From: Abditibacterium sp.
Lineage (GTDB): Bacteria > Armatimonadota > Abditibacteriia > Abditibacteriales > Abditibacteriaceae
NCBI GenBank assembly: GCA_030448265.1
Contig: JAUJNG010000009.1
Location: 62,001 to 126,000 of the forward strand
Length of the DNA: 64,000 nucleotides
Direction of reading: 5' to 3'
Shown: positions 1 through 7,683 of the stretch, in pieces
Numbering within the stretch: the stretch's first letter is position 1
Layout: each line of letters starts with the position of its first letter
Program-made: the position numbers and the translations under genes
Notes under the pieces: model-generated
What the model was told of the DNA's origin: nothing
The model's input: the letters and a program-made list of their open reading frames with translations, nothing else
The model's database searches: none

Positions 1-2975
1 TCTTCGGGCGCCACCAGACGCCGCGCGCGCAGGGTGAGCGAGGGCAAATCGAAGCGCCACACCTCGCTTCGCACCCGACGGTTGCGCTCGTAAAAATGCG
101 TCAGCATGGCAAGAGAATCACCGTCGCTGCCCAGACAGGCGGCGAAACCGGCGTCGCGCGTCTGCCACAGCGCGAGCGGCGCCTTCGCGGTCGGGTCGAG
201 CGACAGAATCGCGTCGCCGCTCGCCACCAGCCATCCGCCCGCCTCGAAATGGGGCGCATGGGCGCTCAGTTCGGCGATTTCGCCCCAGAACTGCGCGCTT
301 TTGCGCGCCAGATCGAAGCGGCACAGCCGCGCAAGTCCGGCGCGGCGCCGAAATTCATTCACGCCCATTTCGTCGATGAATTCGTCCAGCGCGGCCTTAT
401 CGCCCGAAAAACGCGCCGCGAATTCCAGACCGCGCAACGCCACGCCGATGGCGCGTTCGCCGTTTGGCGACATCACCAGACGATGGCATGGCTGATCGAA
501 AACCGCGAGAGTTTTGCCGTCCCGATGCAGCAGGCGCGCCCCGCCCTCGCCCAGAGCGACCAAAGCGCGCCCATCAGGAAGCAGGGCCGCGTCGTGAATT
601 TCGAGACTGCCGGCGTCGTCGGCCTCGAAAACCAAAGAAAGCGGCTCGGTGCGCGTTTCCAGACGCGGCGGCGCGGTGGGAAAAGTGTGGCGCGCCACAT
701 CGACGCGCAGGGGGCCGTCGGAGGCGAAATCGAGCAGGCTTTTGGTCTGCGTTTTGAGCGCGGCGCTCCAGGCCGGAAACTGCGCGCCGTCGCGCGCCAG
801 AGCGCGCACCGTGCGCCGCGCCGCCGCCCGCGCCAGTTCCCCAGACGGCGCACCGCAAAGCAGCGCCGCGAAACGCAAACGCAGATTCACGCCTTCTTCG
901 TCGGCGTTTTCGAGCAGTTGGAGAGTCCGCGCCCGCCAGTTTTCCATCGTTGGGGGACTCAATTGATCCAGAAAATGCGCCTGACGCGCCAGCATCTGCG
1001 CCGCCGCGACGCCCTGCCCTTCCAGACCGCGCTCGATCCAGGCGCCGACAACGCCGCGCGCGTCGGGAACGTGCGGCAAAACCGGCCACGCCGCTTCGAC
1101 GGCGCCCGCGAAATCGCCCGCCAGAGCGCAGTGATGCGCCCACAACAAACGCAGCGAGCGCGCCGCCTCGCGCTGGGTTTGATCTCCGCGTTCCAGACGC
1201 GAAACCGCATCCGCGAAGGCGTTGTTGCGGCGTGCGACCGCGACGGCGCGTTCGCGCTCGCCCGCCAGCCACCACAATCGCACCGCGAGGCCCGCTTCCA
1301 GTTCGCGCGCTTCGCAAAGCTGCGCCGCCGTGCGCCATTTCTGATGTTTTTCCAGAAACTGCACCGCCTCGGCGGGCGAATCGAGCAGTTCGGCGAGGAC
1401 AAACGCGGCTTCGTCGAGCCGATTTTGCGCCGCCAGCGTTTCGTGCGCGGCGCGGTAATGTTTGGTGAGCAGTTCCTTAATTTGCGGCGGCAGCGCGAAG
1501 CCCGCGCCACCGCCCGCGCCGCGCGGCCCCAGAAAATTGAGGTCGGCGCGCGGTTTGGGCGTGCCGAGCGCGGGGTGAGTCGCGCCGGCGCCGAACACGT
1601 TGAAGGGCACGGCATGACGCAGCGCCGCGTCGAGGTCGCCGCGCTCGAACATTTGCACCATCCGCATCATGTAGCGCGCCTGACGCGCTCCGAAAAGGCG
1701 CGCCAGTTCGGTGCGCCACAAAAAGTTTTGCAGCGCGCCACTGCGCGGTCTGGGCCCCGCGCCCGCGCCTTTCTTCGAGCCGAAAAGTCGCTGCCACCAG
1801 CCGCCCGAACCCGCCGTCGCCGCGCGAGCCGCCACCTCGACGGGGTCGAGTCGGCGCCGCGCCCAGTGCGCTTCGAGTGCCGCCCAAAATGACAGCGCCG
1901 CCGCGAGAATCATCCAAATCCAGTCGCGCTGAATGCAAAACACCCAAAACGAGCCGCACAGCAGCATCACGAGCAACAAATCCAGAGGGAAAAAGCGTCG
2001 CCACGCGGATTGCGGCGCATTCAACAGCTTGCGCGCCATGCGAGGCGGCACCGGCACCAGCCGCGCCAGCACCATCAACGCCCACGCGAGGCCCGCGATG
2101 GGCAACAGGCTCAGTAACAACCCTCCCCACAACGCCAAAACGCCTCCCAATCCGTCGCTGGGCCAGGTGAAGGCGCTTCCCAGCAGCGACAGCAGCGCCG
2201 CGACGAAAAAAGCGTGCGCCACCATGCCGAATTCGCTCGAAAAATTCTCGCCCTCGCGCAGAGGGGGTGCGTCGCCGCCCGCGCCGAAGCGAAAATCGAA
2301 GAGTTTGCCGAGCCAGAAGCGGCGTTTTTCGACGCGAACACCGCCTTCGACTTCCTTTCCGTCGCCCGATTTCGCCCAGAATGCGCGCCAGCGCTCCCGC
2401 CACGACGGGCGCAAATCGGGCATCTCTTCGCCGCGCATCTGGGCCAGAAAGCGCGCCAGTTCGGGCGAAGTGGGCACATCGAGCGCGCGCCGCACATCGA
2501 CGGCGGGAGTTGCGGCCACCGCGAGGGCCGCGACTTCGCCCAGCGCTTCCAATTCGACGCTTTCCCAGCTTTCGACATCAAGCCACAGGCTGGGATCGAG
2601 CGCCTGCGCCCCACGCGCCACCAGCAGCGCGCCGTCGCGCACCAACGCCAGATTGCACCCCCTTATTTCCCCCGCAGACGGCGCGCGCGGGTGCAGATCC
2701 TGCCACTCGGAATCGGAGAGCGGCGCGGAGAGGAGCCAGCCTTCGCGCTCGACTAAAACCGTCGCGGGCGCAATGTCGGCGCGAAGCGGACGCGGCGACG
2801 CGAACAGCAGCAAATTGCCGCCTTCGACCTCAAAAAGCCGCGCCCCGTTTTCCCAATGAGCCAAAACGCGGCGGCGCGCTTCGTCCTCGCCGCAGAGCGC
2901 GGGATCGAGCCACCAACCCGCCGCCATCACCACGCCGCGATGCGCCAGAGCGCGCGGGCGCACTTCGCCTCTCAT
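1..2975 (-). CDS. bpX6-like membrane/beta-propeller protein, 3' end outside window
   Basis: The minus-strand frame is open from an ATG at 2975 to the left edge, about 990 codons, so the C-terminus is missing. Its ATG overlaps the TGA of the upstream gene (ATGA). The N-terminus reads HRGVVMAAGWWLDPALCGED followed by an RRRVLAHW segment, which resembles the bpX6 domain of MoxR-vWA-beta-propeller ternary systems (family recalled, not searched). The middle has two hydrophobic pairs, about residues 250-310 and 325-370, suggesting four membrane segments. After these comes a soluble helical part, then repeated beta-strand-like stretches consistent with a propeller. Likely a membrane-anchored component of the complex formed with the MoxR ATPase encoded upstream. 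The long plus-strand frame over the same DNA is rich in Arg and Gln and looks like an antisense shadow. Confidence 0.75.
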   Translation of the reverse strand, partial: MRGEVRPRALAHRGVVMAAGWWLDPALCGEDEARRRVLAHWENGARLFEVEGGNLLLFASPRPLRADIAPATVLVEREGWLLSAPLSDSEWQDLHPRAPSAGEIRGCNLALVRDGALLVARGAQALDPSLWLDVESWESVELEALGEVAALAVAATPAVDVRRALDVPTSPELARFLAQMRGEEMPDLRPSWRERWRAFWAKSGDGKEVEGGVRVEKRRFWLGKLFDFRFGAGGDAPPLREGENFSSEFGMVAHAFFVAALLSLLGSAFTWPSDGLGGVLALWGGLLLSLLPIAGLAWALMVLARLVPVPPRMARKLLNAPQSAWRRFFPLDLLLVMLLCGSFWVFCIQRDWIWMILAAALSFWAALEAHWARRRLDPVEVAARAATAGSGGWWQRLFGSKKGAGAGPRPRSGALQNFLWRTELARLFGARQARYMMRMVQMFERGDLDAALRHAVPFNVFGAGATHPALGTPKPRADLNFLGPRGAGGGAGFALPPQIKELLTKHYRAAHETLAAQNRLDEAAFVLAELLDSPAEAVQFLEKHQKWRTAAQLCEARELEAGLAVRLWWLAGERERAVAVARRNNAFADAVSRLERGDQTQREAARSLRLLWAHHCALAGDFAGAVEAAWPVLPHVPDARGVVGAWIERGLEGQGVAAAQMLARQAHFLDQLSPPTMENWRARTLQLLENADEEGVNLRLRFAALLCGAPSGELARAAARRTVRALARDGAQFPAWSAALKTQTKSLLDFASDGPLRVDVARHTFPTAPPRLETRTEPLSLVFEADDAGSLEIHDAALLPDGRALVALGEGGARLLHRDGKTLAVFDQPCHRLVMSPNGERAIGVALRGLEFAARFSGDKAALDEFIDEMGVNEFRRRAGLARLCRFDLARKSAQFWGEIAELSAHAPHFEAGGWLVASGDAILSLDPTAKAPLALWQTRDAGFAACLGSDGDSLAMLTHFYERNRRVRSEVWRFDLPSLTLRARRLVAPE

Positions 2976-4771
2976 TCCGATTCCTCCCATTGCCAGCGCG
3001 CCAGAACCACGGCCAGCGACAGCGAATAAACCACCAGTTCGCGCGGCGTCGTGTAGGCGACATAAGGCGTTATGGAACACGCGGCCACCTGTTCAATTGC
3101 CTCATTTAACGCGATTTGATGGCGCCAATCGGGGCCGCGCAACGCCAGACCGTTGGCGCCGCGCGTAAGAACCCCTGGCGAAGGCCATCTGGCCGACACA
3201 CCAATTACGCCGCACACGGTTTCGCCATGCGCGAGATTGATTTGATTGAAGCACTCTTTACCGTTTTTCGACCACAACATCCACCATTCGCCCTTCGTTG
3301 ATTTGGCTGCATAAGACAACGCGCCCAAACGCGCTTTGGGTTCTTCCATACCAGAGGCGCCGCCCCAGAACGCGGCTCCGACCACGCCGTGATTGTAAGG
3401 ATGTTCCCGTAGTTTTAAGCCGTTGGAATGGCTGTTGTCGCCTTCCAATTGCACGATGCGCCCCACCGAATCAGGCTGAGATGAAGTCGCCAGCGCCATG
3501 AGGTTGTTTCCGAAACGCTCTACGGCTTCAACGCCGTGCAACACGGGAGCCAGAACGCCCTGAGCAGCCACGTTCCGAGGTTGAGGGAGAACCTGGGCCA
3601 GAGTGCCGTCCGGCAACAGCAAAAGGGGCCGGAAATCAGCAGATTTGAGATTCCATAGCGGTTGCAACGAAGTGGGCGCCGTCGTATTTTCACAGCGATA
3701 CAAGCCAACCGGAACCTTACGCGATTTGCCGCCGATGTGTTCGAGAATCAGACCGTTATCGTCCAGACTTGCCGCGAGAATGGCTCCATCATATTCGCCC
3801 ACGAAATGCACGCCGCCACCCTCTAAATGATAATGCTTGGGCTTGGCGACGCCGCCGCGCGGCGAGGACGGCACGCGAAACACCAGAATCCCGCCGTCGC
3901 CCGCGCGGGACGCGAGGGTGTGCCCGCCCAGCCACACCAGATTGGAAACCGGTTTCTGCGAAGGTTTGACGCGCCGCACCTGTCCCGCCACTTCGCGCGC
4001 GGTTCCGAAGGGATCGCGCAGCAGGCGGGTGCAAATCGCGTCGTCGGGCAGTTCCAGACGCGCCTGGCGCCGCGCGCCGTGATGGGGACGCGCCGTCGCA
4101 TCGAGCGCGCGCACCGCTTCCAGAGGGTCTTCGAGAGAAAAAACCGACTCGTTTTCCCCCGCCAGCGCCGCGATTTGCGGCCCGCCAACCAGCCACCTTT
4201 CGTCGCACTCCGGCAGCGATTCGCGCCAGAAATCCAAGTCCTCCGTCGTCGGCGGCGCACTCACGCGCGTTTCGAGCAGGGCGCTGGCGCCCGACGGCGA
4301 AAAATCGCGCCACAGTTGCGCGGTCGGCATTTGCGCGATGCCCCACACCAGTTCGGCGCCCCGTTCGCGCGCGCGACGCGCCAGCACCAGCAACACCGCG
4401 AGCTGGCCCAAGCGCGGCGTCCCCAAAACCTCCGGCCCGCCATCGAAAATCACGGCGACGGCCTTCGACTGCTGCGGAGCGCGCCGCGCCAGTTGCAGAT
4501 ACGACAGTTCGCCTTCGGCGGCGCGGCGCGACCATTCGTCGGGCGCTTCCTGCGCCAGCAGCCACTCGGAGAGCAGCATCCGTTCGGGCGAACCGCGCCG
4601 CGATAGACCGTCGTAGCCGTCCACTTCGCCGTCGAGCTGCTCGGTATCGAGGCCCATTGGCCCCACGAGGGCGGCGACGCGCTGCGCCAACTGCCCCAGC
4701 GCGGGCGCGACTTCGAGCGGAAAATCCTGAAGAAAAGGCGCCCAGGGCGCGAGCGGCGCGGGCAAATTCAT
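2972..4771 (-). CDS. vWA-like/beta-propeller component of MoxR ternary system
   Basis: 599 aa from the ATG at 4771, which overlaps the end of the preceding small gene by 4 bp. Upstream in-frame codons are Arg/Ala-rich shadow sequence, so this start is preferred. Residues about 5-60 include PLEVAPALGQLAQRVAALVG. Around residues 110-165, AVAVIFDGGPEVLG followed by a hydrophobic helix and ELVWGIAQM looks like a von Willebrand A core with a degenerate metal site (DGGPE rather than DxSxS). The remaining roughly 400 residues are repeated short beta segments of the WLGGHTLASRAGDGGILVF type, typical of a propeller. Translationally coupled on both sides by ATGA overlaps. Assignment rests on context and recalled family features; which bpX subtype it is remains unclear. 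Confidence 0.7.
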   Translation of the reverse strand: MNLPAPLAPWAPFLQDFPLEVAPALGQLAQRVAALVGPMGLDTEQLDGEVDGYDGLSRRGSPERMLLSEWLLAQEAPDEWSRRAAEGELSYLQLARRAPQQSKAVAVIFDGGPEVLGTPRLGQLAVLLVLARRARERGAELVWGIAQMPTAQLWRDFSPSGASALLETRVSAPPTTEDLDFWRESLPECDERWLVGGPQIAALAGENESVFSLEDPLEAVRALDATARPHHGARRQARLELPDDAICTRLLRDPFGTAREVAGQVRRVKPSQKPVSNLVWLGGHTLASRAGDGGILVFRVPSSPRGGVAKPKHYHLEGGGVHFVGEYDGAILAASLDDNGLILEHIGGKSRKVPVGLYRCENTTAPTSLQPLWNLKSADFRPLLLLPDGTLAQVLPQPRNVAAQGVLAPVLHGVEAVERFGNNLMALATSSQPDSVGRIVQLEGDNSHSNGLKLREHPYNHGVVGAAFWGGASGMEEPKARLGALSYAAKSTKGEWWMLWSKNGKECFNQINLAHGETVCGVIGVSARWPSPGVLTRGANGLALRGPDWRHQIALNEAIEQVAACSITPYVAYTTPRELVVYSLSLAVVLARWQWEESE

Positions 4772-5208
4772 GGCACATCGCCCCGCGACAGAAATTGCTC
4801 GATGCGCTCGCGCCGCAGCGGAAGCGCCTCGCCGAGCGGCAAAACCATTTTCCAGGCGGGCACAATCGCGAGCGGCGCGGCCAGAGTCGGAAAACGGCGG
4901 CGCAGCGCGCGCTCCATCAAATCGGGCGCGAACGGTGGCGCGAGATGAACCGGCCACAGCAGCGACGGCGCCCCGTCGCGGCCCAGATAAAACGCATCGC
5001 TGGCCCAGGGCAGCGCCTCAAAAGGGCCGCACACTCCCAAAATCGCAGCGGAGGCGGAAACCGCGCCGCGCAGGGGGTGCAACTGCTCGTCGGAGCGGTC
5101 GAGCAGACGCTGGGCGAGGTCGCGCGCCGCCGCGCCGCGCGCGATCACCGCGAGGGGTTCGAGGGCGTCGGCGCGCGTCGTCCAGCCGCCGAGGGTGGAG
5201 AAAGTCAT
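4768..5208 (-). CDS. small bpX-family accessory protein
   Basis: 146 aa. The sequence contains VIARGAAARDLAQRLL, ILGVCGPFEALPWASDAFYL and SLLWPVHLAPPF, a pattern I associate with the short accessory (bpX5-like) protein encoded between the MoxR ATPase and the propeller gene in ternary systems. There is no signal peptide or membrane segment, so it is probably cytoplasmic and part of the same complex. It overlaps the next gene by 4 bp. It is separated from the MoxR gene by about 200 bp holding a long perfect palindrome, so it may be transcribed separately from MoxR or controlled by that structure. Subtype assignment is uncertain. Confidence 0.6.
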   Translation of the reverse strand: MTFSTLGGWTTRADALEPLAVIARGAAARDLAQRLLDRSDEQLHPLRGAVSASAAILGVCGPFEALPWASDAFYLGRDGAPSLLWPVHLAPPFAPDLMERALRRRFPTLAAPLAIVPAWKMVLPLGEALPLRRERIEQFLSRGDVP

Positions 5209-5241
5209 GGCGAAGGGGCGATTTCGGTTTGAGAATCAGTC

Positions 5242-5426
5242 GCCGGAGGTTTTGATTTTCGAGAATCTAATCCTCAAGTTCGTAGTAGCGCCGCGAGGCG
5301 CGTTTGTTGTCACTCTGGCCCAAACGCGCCTCGCGGCGCTACTACGAACTTGAGGATTAGATTCTCAAAGCTCAAAAGTCGAGCGACACTTGCGGATTAG
5401 ATTCTCGAAAATCAAAAACCTCCGGC
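5242..5426. repeat. nested palindrome (family D), perfect 46-bp arms
   Basis: Inner arms 5261-5306 and 5321-5366 are perfect reverse complements around a 14-bp loop. Outer arms 5242-5273 and 5394-5426 match except for one T. The right outer arm contains the last codons of the MoxR gene, so the left outer arm is an inverted copy of the gene's 3' end. The core GTAGTAGCGCCGCGAGGCGC and the loop recur, inverted, at 13569-13662. Confidence 0.95.
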
Positions 5427-6566
5427 AAGCGACTTCTCTGGCTGATGCTGAGGATTCAAAGTCGCGGCGATTTGGGCGCGCACTTCGCCCAGATCGGGCG
5501 GGCGGTTTTCGGGAGCGAACGCGGCGTCCATTTCGCGCGCCACGCCTTCGAGTTTGAGACGCCAGGGCGCATCATTTTGCGGCGAGGCCAACAGGTCGCG
5601 CGCCGCTTCGCCCAAACGCGCGGCGCGCGCGAAGGGGCCACTTGAGGCTTCTTCCGCCGCCAAAAGCAGGGCCGCGTTGGACGATTTTTCCAGACTGTCG
5701 CGCAAAATTTCGCGCGCGCGGGCCTGGTCGTCGCGCGAAGGGACGGCGAGAATGAGCGGCCACAAATCGGCTTCACCCGCGACGCGGCGGCCATCGAGTG
5801 CCGCCGCCGCCGCGATGAGTTTTTGCACCCGCACCGCGCGGCGGTCGCTGAAGACAATGCCCGCGCCGCGCAAACGACGAATCGCGTCGGCCAGCACGGG
5901 GCGGGCCGCGCCCAGATCGCACTCGCGCGCCAGATTGGAAAGCGCGTCCACATCGCTCAGGCTCGCGCTCTGGCGGGTTTCGTCGCGGGTTTGCCAGCCG
6001 CCTTCGAGCAGTTCTTCCAGACGCGGGTCGGGCACGGGATCGAGATAAATTCGCAGCAAAAAGCGGTCGGCGAAGGCTTCGAGCGACGGATCGGTGGGAA
6101 TGGCGTTGGCGGCGCCAATGGCGGCGCGCAAGGGGCAACGCAGGATGGTGTGGCCGCGCCGAAACGTCCGTTCGTTGAGAATGCCGAGCAGGGTGTTTAA
6201 AATCGCCGTCGAGCCGAGGAAAATCTCGTCCAGAAAGGCGAAATCGGCTTCGGGCAGCATGCCTTCGACGCGGGTTTCGACCTGCCCCTCGCGCAGTTTG
6301 ACCAGATCGACCGGCCCGAAAATCTCGCCTGGTTCGGTGAAGCGGCCCAGCAAATACTCGAAATAGCGCCCGCCCAGAGCCGCCGCGATGCGCCGCGCCG
6401 CTTCGCTTTTGGCGGTTCCTGGCGGCCCGATGACCAGAACGTGTTCGCCCGCCACCGCCGCCAGCGCGATGGTTTCCACGAGCGCGCCGCGCTCGATGAG
6501 GCCATGAGAAGCGTCGCGGATGGCGGCGCGCAAAGCTGCGACGGGAGGGATGGGGGTGGAAGTCAT
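5412..6566 (-). CDS. MoxR-family AAA+ ATPase
   Basis: 384 aa from the ATG at 6566; a longer in-frame start at 6623 adds 19 unlikely residues. Walker A GPPGTAKS at 47-54, Walker B FLDEIF at 111-116, followed by the sensor-1 region AIGAANAIPTDPSLEAFADR. The segment YLLGRFTEPGEIFGPVDL is a signature of the RavA/MoxR branch. It probably uses ATP to remodel or chaperone client proteins together with the downstream bpX proteins. First gene of the operon; no strong Shine-Dalgarno is visible. It is divergent from the amidohydrolase gene across a 153-bp spacer. The last codons lie inside the right arm of the palindrome at 5242-5426. Confidence 0.9.
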   Translation of the reverse strand: MTSTPIPPVAALRAAIRDASHGLIERGALVETIALAAVAGEHVLVIGPPGTAKSEAARRIAAALGGRYFEYLLGRFTEPGEIFGPVDLVKLREGQVETRVEGMLPEADFAFLDEIFLGSTAILNTLLGILNERTFRRGHTILRCPLRAAIGAANAIPTDPSLEAFADRFLLRIYLDPVPDPRLEELLEGGWQTRDETRQSASLSDVDALSNLARECDLGAARPVLADAIRRLRGAGIVFSDRRAVRVQKLIAAAAALDGRRVAGEADLWPLILAVPSRDDQARAREILRDSLEKSSNAALLLAAEEASSGPFARAARLGEAARDLLASPQNDAPWRLKLEGVAREMDAAFAPENRPPDLGEVRAQIAATLNPQHQPEKSLAGGF

Positions 6567-6719
6567 AAAATTGCCGTCGGGTTGGGGCTTATTCAGGGTA
6601 TTGCAACGCTGGATTGGAGGCAATGAAAGGGCGCATCCTGGAAGTCAAAGGATGACAAAGCTGTGAGTTTTATGGTGTCCTCCCAGTAACAAGAGTGTTC
6701 TACATGAGATAATAAAGCC

Positions 6720-7508
6720 GTGAAACTTTTTGAGTTATATGAACCGGAAGACAACACAATCCCCGTCGTGGCCAACTTACCTCACTGTGGAATGTATGTT
6801 CCTGATGCGATTGCGGCGCAGTTTACGCCGGAACATTTGGCATCGTTACCCAACACAGACTGGCACCTCGGCACACTTTACAATTTCCTACCCGCTTTAG
6901 GCGTCACGGTTCTGCAAGCTACACACAGCCGCTACGTTGTTGATTTGAACCGCCGAATCAGCGAACCGTTGTTGGGGTCGTTCTTTTCCTCTGTTATTGC
7001 CGAGCGCACGGGAATGAATAAACCCATCTATCAAGTCGCTCCTGACCTTCAGGAACTCCAACAGCGTGTCCAACAGTTTTACCTTCCATATCACGAGAAG
7101 TTGGAAGAATTGCTCGACTTAAACATCCAACGCTTTGGCAAGGTTTACCTGCTTGATCTGCACAGCTTTTTCGGGCCGTTTCAAGGCCACGTTATTGATT
7201 TAGGCGATGGCCGAGGCCAAAGCTGTTCTGAGTTCTTGGTGGCCTGCGTTGAACATCACTTTAGAGCGGAGGGTTATACTACAGCCCGAAACAGCCCCTT
7301 CTCTGGTGGTTATATTACCAAGCGTTATGGGCAAAAAGCGGGTGTGGAATCTCTTCAGATCGAAGTTCGTTATCACGTATATTTGGGCGAGGGGCAGCTT
7401 GACAAAGCAGAGCCACCCGAAGCGAAAGTGTTCCAAATGAAGACCGCACAAGTTACTTTTCAAACTATATTCCGAGCCGTTATCCGTGATATCATCAACC
7501 AAAGTTAA
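6720..7508 (+). CDS. N-formylglutamate amidohydrolase family protein
   Basis: 262 aa from a GTG at 6720. The N-terminal VANLPHCGMYVPDAI, then DWHLGTLY, THSRYVVDLNR and YLLDLHSF match the N-formylglutamate deformylase (HutG/FGase) fold with its metal-binding His/Asp residues. The family hydrolyses N-formyl-L-glutamate to formate and glutamate in histidine degradation. No other hut genes are nearby, so the substrate is uncertain. Base composition is visibly less GC-rich than the neighbours, suggesting transfer. The ribosome-binding site is weak. Confidence 0.85.
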   Translation: MKLFELYEPEDNTIPVVANLPHCGMYVPDAIAAQFTPEHLASLPNTDWHLGTLYNFLPALGVTVLQATHSRYVVDLNRRISEPLLGSFFSSVIAERTGMNKPIYQVAPDLQELQQRVQQFYLPYHEKLEELLDLNIQRFGKVYLLDLHSFFGPFQGHVIDLGDGRGQSCSEFLVACVEHHFRAEGYTTARNSPFSGGYITKRYGQKAGVESLQIEVRYHVYLGEGQLDKAEPPEAKVFQMKTAQVTFQTIFRAVIRDIINQS

Positions 7509-7547
7509 CGTTCGACTAATAAAGCCAAAACAAGGGGCTTCATCCGT

Positions 7548-7683
7548 CTATGCCAGATGCTTCAAAAGCGTCAGGGCATCATATGTAGCCGCTCCCGCCG
7601 CCGTGTTGTCGAAGATCCATCCAACTTCATAGAGCCTACGCTCGTATCTCGCTTCAACTTCCATCGGCGGGTGATTTTGGCCG
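7548..7683 (-). pseudogene. C-terminal remnant of a DUF72 (YecE-like) gene
   Basis: Reading the minus strand just beyond the ABC-transporter stop, an open stretch ends at TAG (7548-7550). It encodes RRLYEVGWIFDNTAAGAATY followed by DALTLLKHLA. The FDNTAAGAA...NALTL-type ending is typical of DUF72 proteins. Only about 43 codons remain and no start or N-terminal domain is present, so this is a decayed fragment. Call based on recalled family motifs. Confidence 0.5.

Noticed and set aside
96..1892. Long plus-strand open frame of 598 codons opposite the bpX6-like gene
   Set aside because: Arg/Gln/Ala-rich with no recognisable motif; the minus strand carries a coherent protein with membrane segments and overlapping operon structure, so this is an antisense shadow of GC-rich coding DNA.
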